DNA of 64,000 nt from Codonopsis lanceolata. Its lineage: Eukaryota; Streptophyta; Magnoliopsida; Asterales; Campanulaceae. How positions within the stretch are numbered: the stretch's first letter is position 1; each line of letters opens with the position of its first letter. The stretch lies in contig CM028379.1 of assembly GCA_013146195.2 (NCBI GenBank), positions 113,516,168 through 113,580,167 of the forward strand. The letters run 5' to 3'. Shown one piece after another: positions 44,097 through 56,650 of the stretch. Under the pieces are notes generated by a model. That model worked only from the letters and a program-made list of their open reading frames with translations. It was not told where the DNA came from and made no database searches. A program made the translations under genes and the position numbers.

Positions 44097-44389
44097 ATAG
44101 GATCGTCTACAAGTTCCCCAGCATCGGACACACCATCTAGCCATCGTCGTATGAGAAACACTTGATCATTTTAGATTTGAATATGTAATTGAATTTGTTG
44201 GACAAGTTTAATGTGTAACTTAAGGTTCTATTTATATTTTAATGTGTACTTGAATTTTTTGAACAAGTTTGACATTTTGACATTTTGACAAGTTTGAATT
44301 TGTTAGATTTCGATGTATGTAACTTCCAAAATACAACATGACAAAAATAATCATAAACATACAAATAAATATTCATAATTACAATCATT

Positions 44390-45882
44390 CTATTCTAAAA
44401 TTATAGTATTAGTACTGCGATCAACACAACTGTAACTTACACTATTCAAATACAAATCAAGTCGAGTGTGAAACAAATCTTTCCACCCTGATGCAGACTG
44501 GTGGTGAAATGAATCCCAATGTATAGACATTGGTGGTAACGGGTAACCCTCGTAAAAAACTTGCAAGGATATAATGTAGAATATATATCAATAAACTATA
44601 TAATAGAATTGTAAAAACTTGCCTATCCCAACTCAGATAATTTACCTCTATAAAATGGTCTTCATTTATCACTTTGATACAAATAAGCTTAGGAGTAGAC
44701 GTGGTTGTAGTCCTTAACGGTAGATAAGTTACGGACATTCGTGTATCTAAACATACGAGAGCTACATTATATGTTGATACAACCAAATGACCCATTTCTA
44801 GCAAATAAAACCAATGATTTCGCGGTGCATTTTCTTTGTAGTAGTCAAGCGCATGTACACTTTTGTATAACTCTAGAGTAGTTATCAACTCGTGTTGGAG
44901 GTCTCGTCACACTACATGCCATCCATCTTGAGTTAAGCCAAGTACGGTGGCAACCGCACGAAAAACACAATGTCCATCAGCTTTGACATCCTTAGTCTCC
45001 ATAATAAAATTGGCAAATTGTCATGGGAGTAGATCAACGCGAAACCATCGCGGTTGGGAGTTTCATTTGTTGTCGGTAACCTATTGTAAGAAGACGAATT
45101 AAGCATTTATCATTTTTATAATTGTAAAGATCTACTAAACAACAAAATATACTAATTGAAATTACTTGTATCTTTCACCTAGTAATCGATGGGCCTTAGT
45201 TTAGTCCATTACAGCGAGCACCTATCTTATCGACTTCGACATACTCAAATCTACTCGGATCATGTTTCGTTGATTTGTCATGTTTAGCCTTTTTTGTCTT
45301 TGGCCGACCACGAATAACTTGCAAAACCTGTGGTTCAATCAATGATGTAGTTGATGGCTTGACAAACTTTCTGACTCTCTTCAACAATGCCAACCTATCT
45401 GAGTCGGTTGAGGCATTTTTGTATATCGAATGAATTTCTTCAAACAAATCTTTCCATGCACTATCCATTTCAACATGAATTTCATTACATTCGCCTTTAA
45501 ATGGTAACATATCCAACTTTTCAAAAGCGACAACTTGATCTAGGGCAATTGGCTTGCCCAATTTGATAATCTCAACAATTTCATGCGCATAAGGCAAACC
45601 ACAAGTCTTTCTTGGTACACAACAATACAACAAAGAGTCTACAATAGTATCTTTGCTAACCACATATTCTACTTCATAAATCTTATTCAACGCCTGTATG
45701 GATACCATGCCTCGTAGCTCCATGTATATTACTGATTTGAATTTGTGCATGACTATGTTTCTGCTCTTCTCAAATGAGTGCTTGATTGCGTTGTGAGAAG
45801 TCCTAATGAGAGTGTGGATTTGTCAGCAACAAGTCTCAAAATTACCTTGGCTTGCTCTAAGTTACCTTTTCAATGTTGCGTT
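44390..45882 (-). pseudogene. MULE-OTU transposase, C-terminal part, copy 1, cut by gap
   Basis: Same gene as at 52475-55465. Here only the part from the SWIM-like CCVPRKTCGLPYAHEIVEI (45640-45580) through the OTU-like domain (DGHCVFRAVATVLGL near 44970; GHLVVSTYNVALVCL; EDHFIEV near 44660) remains. The TGA inside WHVV/RDLQHEL (44909-44907) is shared with copy 2. This copy lacks 36 bp of the OTU region that copy 2 has near 52945-52980. Confidence 0.75.
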
Positions 45883-45982
45883 NNNNNNNNNNNNNNNNNN
45901 NNNNNNNNNNNNNNNNNNNNNNNNNNNNNNNNNNNNNNNNNNNNNNNNNNNNNNNNNNNNNNNNNNNNNNNNNNNNNNNNNN
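45883..45982. other. Assembly gap (100 N)
   Basis: Exactly 100 N. Left of it is MULE sequence equal to that ending at ~54014; right of it is Copia pol equal to ~32853 onward. A scaffolding gap between contigs whose ends overlap. Confidence 0.99.
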
Positions 45983-48540
45983 TAAAGCATGTTATTAATG
46001 TCGAAGAATGAGCTTATTCCATCCTTTGACATGAATATGAATAAGTGTAATACTTGTATGTTGACTAAAATTGTTAGACAACCTTTTCATAATGTTAAAA
46101 GATCTTCTTCAATTCTAGAACTTATTCATAGTGATCTTTGTGACTTATATTCCACACCATCTTTGGGTAATAAGAAGTATGTGGTAACATTTATAGATGA
46201 TTATACTCGTTTTTGTTATGTGTTTTACTCCACACTAAAGATGAGGCAATGGATAAATTTATAATCTATAAAAATGAGGTTGAACTTCAATTGTCTTCAA
46301 GATTAAGAAGATGCGCACCGATAGAGGTGGTAATATTATGATCCATCCTATTTCGGTCTTGTGGCATTATACATGAGGTCACAGCCTTATACGCCACAAC
46401 AAAATGGCATAGCCGAGAGGAAGAATCGTACATTTTAAAGAGATGATTAATTCCATGTTATCTTACTCGGTTTGAGTGAGGGTTTTGGGGAGAAGCCATG
46501 TTAACATCTTGTTATTTACTAAATAGAATTCCCAACAAACGGAATCCTATTACCCCTTATGAGCGGCATAAAAGAAAACCAAACTTGGGTTATCTCGCGA
46601 GTTTGGGGTTGAGGCGGTTGTGAGACTACCCGCGCCCAAGATTAAAACCTTGGGTGAAAGAGGCATTGAATGATTTTTATTGGATATGCTATGCATTCCA
46701 AAGCCTATAGGTTTTATGTCATGAGCCTAATGATCAAGCGCTCACACCGTTATCGAGTCATGGATGCTATCTTTGATGAAACTAGGTTTTCTTCCATACC
46801 TAGGCCAAGGATATGACCCCACTACTGTTGGAAAAGAGATTAATGATAACGTTACATCTCAAAATGAGCCACTAGAGCTCCGTAGGAGCAAAAGGGCTAG
46901 CAAACCAAAGTCTTTTGGACCCGACTTCCAAACCTATTTGGTGGAAGGGACAAGAGATGAGGTAGGATTCCAATACTCATATTGTTATAATGTTGATGAG
47001 GATCCAAGGACTTACAAAGAGGCTATGGAGTCTCAAGATGTCTCATTTTGGAAAGAAGCCATTAATGATGAAATGGATTCCATTATGGGTAATGACACAT
47101 GGATCCTTACGGATCTTCCACGTGGTTGTAAACCTTTGTTGCAAGTGGATCTTCAAAAGGAAGATGAAAGTTGATGGTACAGTCGACAAATATAAAGCCC
47201 GATTGGTCATCCAAGGCTTTAGACAAAAAGAAGGTATTGACTATTTCAATACTTATGCGCCGGTTGCTCGTATCTCCACCATTAGGTTATTGATTGCCTT
47301 GGCTGCAATTAACAATCTTGTGATCCATCAAATGGATGTTAAAACTGCGTTCTTAAATGGAGACTTGGAAGAGGAAATATATATGAAACAACCGGAAGGT
47401 TTCATTATGGCAGGAAATGAGCATAAGGTGTGTAAGCTTGTTAAATCATTGTACGAGCTCAAACAAGCTCCTAAACAATGGCATCATAAGTTTGATGAGG
47501 TTGTCTTGTCTAGTGGTTTTAAGCTTAACCAATCCGACAAGTGTGTATATAGCAAGTTTGATAATACCGGTAATGGTGTTATAATTTGCTTGTACGTTGA
47601 TGATATGTTGATTTTCGGTACTAACCAAAATCAAGTTGACCTTTGTAAAGCATTTTTATCATCAAATTTCGCCATGAAAGACATGGGGAGGCGGATGTGA
47701 TTCTTGGAATCAAAATCAAGCGGAGTAACAATGGAATTTCTTTGACACAATCTCATTACATTGAGAAAGTGTTAAAGAAGTTTAATTGTGCTAATTCTAC
47801 TCCAGCAAATTCTCCCATGGATCCTAATGAGAAACTTATGCCTAATACAGGTAATCCGATATTACAGCTTGAGTATTCTCGAGTGATAGGATGTTTGATG
47901 TACGCAATGACTAGTACAAGACCAGATATTGCTTATGCGGTAGGCAAGTTAAGCAGGTATACGAGTAACCCAGGTGGTCATCAATGGCGCGCGGTAAAAT
48001 CGTGTGCTAAGATATCTTAAGTCAACCAAGGACTACAGTTTGTCTTATATGGGGCATCCTTCGGTGTTAGAAGGATACTCGGATGCTAGTTGGATAACCA
48101 ATGTAGAAGATCATTCTTCTACTAGTGGTTGGGTGTTTTTGCTTGGAGGAGGTGCCATTTCATGGGCTTCCAAAGAGCAAACGTGTATTTCTAGCTCGAC
48201 CATGGAGTCGGAATTCATTGCCTTGGCAGCAGCCGGAAAAGAGGCGGAATGGCTTAGGAATTTGATCTATGAAATTCCATTATGGCCAAAACCAATTTCA
48301 CCAATTTCTATCCATTGTGATAGTGCATCTACTTTGGCTAAAGCTTATAGTCAAGTATATAATGGGAAGTCGCGACACCTAGGCGTTAGACATAGCGCGG
48401 TACGTGAGTTGATTACTCATGGGGTGATTTCGGTTGTGTTTGTGAGATCTCAACATAATTTAGCCGATCATTTGACCAAAGGGTTGGCTAGAGACTTGGT
48501 TCACAAGTCAGCTATTGGGATGGGTCTTAAACCCGTATGA
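45983..48540 (+). pseudogene. Copia pol (copy 2), largely readable RT and RNase H
   Basis: Integrase from CNTCMLTK on (46045), broken by indels at 46220-46760. RT is nearly continuous: YKARLVIQGFRQKEGIDYF, VIHQMDVKTAFLNGDLEEE, SLYELKQAPKQWHHKF and CLYVDDMLIFG (47190-47620). A frame break at 47690 (DMG then RRM instead of the expected continuation) looks like one missing base. RNase H: YSDASWITNVEDHSSTSGW, SSSTMESEFIALAAAGKEAE and HCDSASTLAKA, ending GMGLKPV, stop 48538-48540. Confidence 0.9.
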
Positions 48541-49053
48541 ATCTTTGGTGATAGGATACCCAATTCCCCTCTAATACAATGTTAGAGGCATAATTCAATG
48601 TGGAAGGCCTATTGTCTTAGATTTACGCACATGATATTGTCCCAAAGGTATGTGCTTTTACCTGCATGGTTAGGTTGAAAGTTTTTCTTCTTAATAAATC
48701 TTTTGATATAGTGCAATTGCAGGTGCACAATGAAAGATTCACCTATATGAGCATGAAGTTTGGCTGCTTCAAGGAAGTTCAGGGTTGGCTTTCTATATGC
48801 TCATGAATGGATATGGACACAAGGCATGTATAATTAGTGTCGATAATAAACTTTTGGAGTTGTTTTAACTTATGTGTATATTATCTTCATGTATTCAAAA
48901 TATGTAAAAGGGTTCAATGCTTAGACACACCCTAAATACTCGAATATTTGAAATGTGTAATATTACTAAGGTGGTAATTCAATCTTCGTGACATTGCCAT
49001 TAATGCATGAGTTGTTATATTTGTCAGTTTTAACTAAACCAAGGATTATACTT

Positions 49054-49067
49054 AAATGGGGGAGGAT
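49054..49067 (+). promoter_or_regulatory. Polypurine tract, Copia copy 2
   Basis: aaatgggggaggat directly before the 3' LTR start TGTTGATG, identical to copy 1. Confidence 0.8.
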
Positions 49068-49743
49068 TGTTGATGATTTAAGTAAAATCATTGGTCATTT
49101 GGTATAATCGGGGTTTATGTTTCGAAGATGGGTGAGCTCGGGAATACTACATTGTGAATATGAGGGTGCGGAGTACACATTCACATAAGTTTCACGAACT
49201 TACGGGTGTTAATAATCAAAGCGTTTTGTTTCCTTTCGACTTATTGTTCTCGCAACGAATAAAGCGGGGGTCTCGCCGCTCGGCCAATAGCGAACAGGTC
49301 CAGGCGGCGCCTGGTTTAGGGTTCGGGCGCAACGTGGTCCCCGATAGGTAAGGGCAACGCCTCGAAACTTGAAGGTGTGACCTGGTTCGATGTTTAAAAA
49401 TCAGTTGCAACAGTTTTTTCTGGCGGTTGTCTAGTGACTGTTCCAAAGGTTACAACAATTTGAAAGGATTTCTGATTATTTGCAAAGGGACACATATAAA
49501 CTATATATCAGTTCCTTCATCTTCGTTTTTAGGTAACAAAAATTCACAAAATACTCCAACGGTAATCTCCAGTTTTTCGAGTGCCAGAAATAGGAGAGCA
49601 ATTATAGTCTTATCCCACAAGAATATTCGTGTAACCCAGGGCATTCGATAGGGTCGAATAATTCTTGCAGGAAAGTGCACTGTGCACGATTCTATAATAT
49701 ATCATAGCTATTCGACATTGTTGTTATTAAGAATTCCCCAACA
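49068..49743 (+). repeat. 3' LTR of Copia copy 2
   Basis: 676 bp, TGTTGATG..CCCCAACA. Agrees with the 5' LTR of copy 1 except that it keeps the region deleted there; the region 49250-49370 is scrambled relative to copy 1. Confidence 0.9.
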
Positions 49744-50562
49744 AATCTTGCCAGCTCTCAATTGCATTGAAATTTGAAAACTCCAATTATCTCCTCCATA
49801 TACTCTGGGCGTCTAAAAATCTTTAGGGGGCACTGCCTAAGTAAGAAAGAGTAGAACAATTTGATTCACTGCCAGTTGCAAAACCAATTTATATGTACTA
49901 TATTATACTAACACCAATTAATTTCATGCAAGTGTCATTTCAATATTAACACATCAGGAAAATTATCATATTTTCCCTTATCGTCCGTCCCAATATAATT
50001 ATCTTTTTTTGAAACTTTCCTTTTAGTACGACATATTTAACACCTAACCCATATTTTTTCATTATATTTTAATTAGACAAATGATATTACGAGCTAGAGC
50101 TTGTATTATTATTACGAACTTTAGTGTTATAGTCGTTCGATGATTAAGTTGGTGATGATTTGAAATATTAATGTCATTACTTAAAAGAGAGCATATTTGA
50201 TCTAACTGTTTATAGATTTAAGTAGATTTGATCTAACGACACTAACACTAAAGGTTGTAATAATATCACAAGCTCTATCTCGTGATATTATACATCATTT
50301 AATTATGGGTCACATATACATGTGTTTTAAAAAAAATTACACATCAAATAAATATTAGTAATCAAGTAAATTATTTTTTCTTAATACGCGTACGGGTCAA
50401 ACAAGACATTGATTTGAGACGGAGGGAGTTCCCTTAATGATTAAAGCTTTCAAATATTGACTATTTGAGTGGAACATAGAGTAATAAATACAGTAAAACT
50501 TTGTTATGAAAAATGTGCAAATTTACATAATGTGTTGGTTTTGTTTTCCGCACTGATTGTAA
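49744..50562. repeat. Second copy of the Copia right flank
   Basis: Matches 36572-37383, including the Stowaway-type MITE (about 49976-50428) and its nested MITE (50076-50297). It contains 34 bp (tttcatgcaagtgtcatttc and following) absent from copy 1, and lacks a ~20-bp duplication. Confidence 0.85.
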
Positions 50563-51448
50563 ACATTGGTGTGTCTATCCCGGGCATCTCCTCGGAAGGT
50601 CGATGTATTCACAACCATCTGACACCTCACATTCCAGATAACGCTTGTATGCGGTGAACTACGTGGCTGGCACCGCCTCCATATATCCTTATCCTATGTG
50701 ATTTAATTACGAGCACCTATGTGAAACAATGTGCATCCTGGATATATGATCTGTATGCTTATGTGATGATATCTTGCCTTGTATGTTGCATATTGCCATG
50801 ACATGCATGATTGATAGCTTGCAAGTCTTTATGACTTACCCATTCCCCTTTACTGCTTTAGATCCTAGCAAAGCAGGTCCTTCTCGCTCAGGCTTGCAGT
50901 GTTCGTGTTTCCTCTATTCATCTTTTGGTCCGACGTTGCAGTTGAAGAGGTGGTTTAGTTGTCCTCTTCCTTTCTTTTGTAATTTGCAAGGACGATGGGT
51001 TTAAAAGCAAGTCAATTAGACTATGCTTGGGAATGTGTTTAGAACTTGTACTTGTTTCCTTTATTTAACTACTTGTAGTGTTATCACTTGTAGTACTTGT
51101 AATCCTTTAGATGCCGGCAATGTGTAAGCCGAGCTATGGTTATCTTGTTGATTAGTTCACTACGTATAAGTCTTCCGATGAGCATCCTATTAGCTCGTAT
51201 TTAATTCTTGTCCATTAACTGCTAGCTTGGGTTCCAGCATGTAGTGTCGCCGATGACTTGGTTTAATTGCTTAACAGTTATATCAATAAATGTTTTTAAA
51301 ATTCCGGCCTTTTGGTGCCGAGGCGTGTTACGTCTCCAATGTTGTGTCATGTCGTTTTCTTAAATTGAGTCGTTGCATGTTTATATGTTTACTTGTTTCC
51401 GCCCTATTTAAGCGGTTTGACCGGTTTCACCTCGGCCCGGATGGCCCA
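50563..51448 (+). mobile_element. Partial Tekay/Del-like LTR, copy 2
   Basis: Matches 42470-43363. Joined directly to the Copia flank, without the 5.1 kb seen in copy 1. Confidence 0.65.
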
Positions 51449-52181
51449 CATCGTGAGTTTTTAATGTGTATCTAAATATTTTGTATGGTCTCCGACATGA
51501 TTTTGCTATTGAGGTTGTTATTGTTTTGTTTTTTCCGGCACCTTGGTTGCCGATGGTGTTGTTGCATGCATGCATTGTTACGACACGCAAGTTGTGTTTT
51601 TACTTACTGTGTTTTATTCCATTTTGTAGGTTATTTGGATGTCGTATACACACCAAGTGCGAGAACATTTCCCGTTTCACCAGATATCTTTATATCAATG
51701 ATGCATAGGGTCGGTTGATCATGTCAAGCCATACCACCCTGATCGCGTCCTCCGAAAGTTTGGATATGTTCAGACCATTTCGAGAAATGTTATTGCACCT
51801 GATATTATGAAGAGAGGTTTGGCGGCAAATAAGAAAATATTGGCCACGATGCTTCAATTATTTGCCACTTGGAAGAGACAAGTCTTAACTAACGAAGAAC
51901 TTGAGAGACAATGCGATAGACCATGAGAATGTGCACCTAACTATATGGATAGGTACAATCACGTATCTCGTTCGATCGTTTATAACCCCAAACATCATTC
52001 TTTACATTATAGGTTTGCGTCAGATGCAAGTTTACAAGATCCATGGATTATGATATCATTAGCACACGGGTTGTTGGAACCAATGGCGGTGCGGTATTGT
52101 TCGAGAGACCGAGATATGTCATATGATGAATTGGTTTTAGCGATCCAAGGTGCATACATAGCACTGGGAGATCAACAATAG
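51449..52181 (+). pseudogene. Plant mobile domain remnant, copy 2
   Basis: Same reading as 43364-44096 (VDHVKPYHPDRVLRKFGYVQ; the same TGA after RP; MDRYNHVSRSIVYNP), with few substitutions. Confidence 0.6.
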
Positions 52182-52474
52182 ATAGGATCGTCTACAAGTT
52201 CCCCAGCATCGGACACACCATCTAGCCATCGTCGTATGAGAAACACTTGATCATTTTAGATTTGAATATGTAATTGAATTTGTTGGACAAGTTTAATGTG
52301 TAACTTAAGGTTCTATTTATATTTTAATGTGTACTTGAATTTTTTGAACAAGTTTGACATTTTGACATTTTGACAAGTTTGAATTTGTTAGATTTCGATG
52401 TATGTAACTTCCAAAATACAACATGACAAAAATAATCATAAACATACAAATAAATATTCATAATTACAATCATT

Positions 52475-55465
52475 CTATTCTAAAATTATAGTATCAGTAC
52501 TGCGATCAACACAACTGTAACTTACACTATTCAAATACAAATCAAGTCGAGTGTAAAACAAATCTTTCCACCCTGATGCAGACTGGTGGTGAAATGAATC
52601 CCAATGTATAGACATTGGTGGTAATGGGTAACCCTCGCGTAAAAAAACTTGCAAGGATATAATGTAGAATATATATCAATAAACTATATAATAGAATTGT
52701 AAAAACTTGCCTATCCCAACTCAGATAATTTACCTCTATAAAATGGTCTTCATTTATCACTTTGATACAAATAAGCTTAGGAGTAGACGTGGTTGTAGTC
52801 CTTAACGGTAGATAAGTTACGGACATTCGTGTATCTAAACATACGAGAGCTACATTATATGTTGATACAACCAAATGACCCATTTCTAGCAAATAAAACC
52901 AATGATTTCGCGGTGCATTTTCTTTGTAGTAGTCAAGCGCATGTAGGACCTTATCAACACGATCATTTGTCAGGAAAACACTTTTGTATAACTCTAGAGT
53001 AGTTATCAACTCGTGTTGGAGGTCTCGTCACACTACATGCCATCCATCTTGAGTTAAGCCAAGTACGGTGGCAACCGCACGAAAAACACAATGTCCATCA
53101 GCTTTGACATCCTTAGTCTCCATAATAAAATTGGCAAATTGTCATGGGAGTAGATCAACGAAACGAATCGCGGTTGGGAGTTTCATTTGTTGTCGTGTAA
53201 CCTATTGTAAGAAGACGAATTAAGCATTTATCATTTTTATAATTGTAAAGATCTACTAAACAACAAAAATATACTAATTGAAATTACTTGTATCTTTCAC
53301 CTAGTAGTCGATGGGCCAACGGATTTAGTCCCTTGTTGTTACAGCGAGCACCTATCTTCTATCGACTCGACATACTCAAACCTACTCGGATCATGTTTTG
53401 TTGATTTGTCATGTTTAGCCTTTTTTGTCTTTGGCCGACCACAAATAACTTGCAAAACATGTGGTTCAATCAATGATGTAGTTGATGGCTTGACAAACTT
53501 TCTAACTCTCTTCAACAATGCCAACCTATCTGAGTCGGTTGAGGCATTTTTGTATATCGAATGAATTTCTTCAAACAAATCTTTCCATGCACTATCCATT
53601 TCAACATGAATTCATTACATTCGCCTTTAAATGGTAACATATCCAACTTTTTCCGAAAAGCGACAACTTGATCTAGGGCAATTGGCTTGCCCAATTTGAT
53701 AATCTCAACAATTTCATGCGCATAAGGCAAACCACAAGTCTTTCTTGGTACACAACAATACAACAAAGAGTCTACAATAGTATCTTTGCTAACCACATAT
53801 TCTACTTCATAAATCTTATTCAACGCCTGTATGGATACCATGCCTCGTAGCTCCATGTATATTACTGATTTGAATTTGTGCATGACTATGTTTCTGCTCT
53901 TCTCAAATGAGTGCTTGATTGCGTTGTGAGAAGTCCTAATGAGAGTGTGGATTTGTCAGCAACAAGTCTCAAAATTACCTTGGCTCGCTCTAAGTTACCT
54001 TTTCAATGTTGCGTGTTGACTCTTCGTCCTAAAAGTATATACAATCATCACCTAGCAATTTGAAGTATGTATGTAACGCAAAAAAAGAAAACAATTAATA
54101 CCTGCTTGTTGTGGTATTGTCATAATACATGACAGTATTTGTCCAACATGACACAAATATTTATTTGTAGGGCTCAATTCATTGCTCCAAAACATATTTG
54201 ATGACACTTGGAAATTCTTTGAAATCAGACTTGAGTCTTTGCAGATATTTATTATACTCCAACTCAGTATTAGAGACCACCAATAAATTCCAAAACAGAA
54301 TAAACGAATCCCACTTTTCCTTTGTCGTTACAATTTTCCTATAGTTTGCCAAAATGTTCTTACTGATATGCCATCGACAAAAAAAATGTATCGAGCTAGG
54401 AAACGTTCTCTCAATTGTATTCATTAAAGCAATTTCTCTATCAGTAATGATCACATTAGGCATACACCATTGCTCCATCAATGATTTCAAACATGTGCAC
54501 ACCCACATATAGTTGTCTGTTTTCTCATTCTCTAAATAAGCAGCTGCAGTTAAAAATGTCATATTTGTAAACGTTACACCAACAACCTCCAACAAAGGTA
54601 ACTTATTTGTCTTGTACATGCAATCCATTAATATGACTTTCGGAAAGGCACGCAATAAATCAACACTTCCCGGGTGAGCGAAGAATAGATCCTTCACAGT
54701 GTTGGTCTTCTCGCACCGCCGATGATGATAGACATATCCATGCTTCTCCAATATAAACATAAGTTGATGCATTTTTGAACGACCTTTACGCTCAATAACT
54801 CTATTCTTCAAGTGTGCACTGTAGATAGTCCTCACTGTTGATCTATTTTCTTTAAATTTCTCTTACAACCGCGCCAAAATGTCCTTCGGTTTACTATTGG
54901 CGTGTGTCATATCAACCGCATATTCCTTCTCAACCCTTGATAATCGACTGACATATGAATGACCTTCTTTGTACGGTCGAAGTTGATGATTGTGGACGCC
55001 ACACTTCACAACCAATGACCATTCTCCAATTGATATTTCTCTACCCCTCAAACTAAATGGACAACCAAGCTTCTTAGATCCGGTTTCTTTCCTATATTTT
55101 GGTTTTGTTACATCGTTATCTTTCTTCCCAATTTCATCATCAACATTTGCTTGTGATTATGTCTATTGTTTCTTGCGTCAATTGTATTGCCCAACACGTT
55201 CACAAATCAATAATACCCTAGGTTTTTTCTTACCTCCACCATTGTCTGACCTCCTAATTATTATGACCATGTCATGCTCATTCCCCCTAGCATGCATCCA
55301 ATCAATTAAAATTTGGCAAGAGGAAAACATTTCATCGGTCACAAACACATGTGTGTAATCCTCCACCACAAACAGAACTATTTGATTATGTTCAACAACC
55401 GTATCATTATGAATATGATATATCTCATTATTGATTGGACCAACAACACTAGGATTTGTAGACAA
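52475..55465 (-). pseudogene. MULE transposase with C-terminal OTU-like protease domain
   Basis: N-terminal FAR1-type DNA-binding region: LICERVGQYN, then GCPFSLRGREISIGEWSLVV and CGVHNHQL (55190-54990). MULE transposase core: SVDLLRAFPKVILMDCMYKT, LPLLEVVGVTF, PNVIITDREIALMNTI and FFCRWHISKNI (54670-54340). SWIM-like CCVPRKTCGLPYAHEI (53740-53690). OTU-like domain: DVKADGHCVFRAVATVLGL (catalytic-type Asp and Cys, ~53110-53050), GHLVVSTYNVALVCL, and EDHFIEV (catalytic-type His, ~52755). A last exon after a GT..AG intron (733/647 in the 52 kb) reads LREGYPLPPMSIHWDSFHHQ and ends at a TAG, 52477-52475. Lesions include TGA at 53030-53028, a TGA before QFANFIMETKD, a TGA after IKYVLEQ and a 1-nt deletion near 53610. 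The OTU part could cleave ubiquitin-like proteins; that is inferred from the fold only. Confidence 0.8.
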
Positions 55466-56650
55466 CGTGTTTGAATCTTATTTAACAAAAACAGTAACAC
55501 ATAAAAAAACACAAATATCAAGCAAAAATCAGCCAAAAAAATTACTATTTTCGGCTAGAGGGGTCCGAACATCTAGATGAATTTTGGCCACATGGGTCCG
55601 AACATGTCCAATTTTTTCAGTTACTTAGGTCTGAAAAATTCACGACGAGGAACTATTTTTTCAATTAAAAAAATGCTTTCTAAAACAATATTTAAAGCAA
55701 AAAAAAAAAAAGATTTTAAAGCTTACCACTTGTGTGACATTGGCGTTTTTTGCTCCATGCTTGATTTCTTCAAGACTAATGTTAAATCCTTAAGTTTTTT
55801 AAGATTGTGAGGTTTTTGGGAAGGTTTTTAGAAGAAAAGAAGGGGGAGATGAAGGAGAAGAAGATATCTTGGTATAAGAGGGTATATTTGTTGGAGGAAC
55901 AAAAATATACTCAACAATGAAGAAGATGAAGAGATGAAGAAGAAGGTAGTTGAGAACAAAGAGAGTTTGTTTGTTGGGAAAGAAGAGTTGGGAATAAGGA
56001 GGTATATTTGTTTGAGGTGGGGGTATAGTTATAAGTTTTTAGGTTTAGGAAAAGAGAAAAGGGGTATACTTATCTGGTAGAAGGGTATAAAAGTCTTTAT
56101 AATAAAGAAGCATTTTTGTCATTAAGGGAAAAAAGGAAATGGGGGGTCAACTTGGAGGAAAGGGGGACTGAATATCGCGTCCCATTTTTGAATCTCTATT
56201 ACCAAGGATAAATAGGAATGTCTCGCAACAATTAATTGATGAGAGAGAGCAGAGAGCATAAAAAAGATATTTAGTTTAAGTTTCTTGAAAAGTTGCAACG
56301 AATTGCAGCAGTGATGAGCAAATTTCTCCAACATCGAACTCGACTTCATCATTGTCTTCGTCATTAGATTGTAATCAAACAGCCGGGGGAGAAGCAATAA
56401 ATGAGTCGTCTTTGGGAGGGATTCGAGTGTAAGTGGTGACGTCACCGCGGATAGGGAGGAGCGAGGCGGAGTTTAGGGATTTTGGGGTGAGTTATTGGCG
56501 AGGGTTGTTGAGTTTGTTAGGGTTGAAGCAGCTCTCTTGAATTTGGCCTTTGATTTGATCTCAAAATTTGATAAAGAATGACGGGTTTTATGATGGGTTT
56601 TGGAATGTGGTATATGATGGGTTTTATTTTGTGTTAGCGATAGTATGTTA
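55466..56650. other. Upstream flank of the MULE-OTU gene, no other gene seen
   Basis: Low-complexity AG-rich sequence (55840-56000) and short open frames without recognisable products. TIRs of the MULE were not found in this window. Confidence 0.4.

Larger units (their letters stand above)
45983..49743 (+). mobile_element. Copia retrotransposon, copy 2 (5' part lost at gap)
   Basis: Begins inside the integrase zinc region and runs to the 3' LTR end; the bases after it (aatcttgcc..gctctcaatt) are the same as after copy 1 at 36572, so both represent one insertion site. Confidence 0.93.

Noticed and set aside
32853..54014. Two independent Copia insertions in tandem
   Set aside because: Both have the same right flank and the same downstream genes, so they are copies of one locus.
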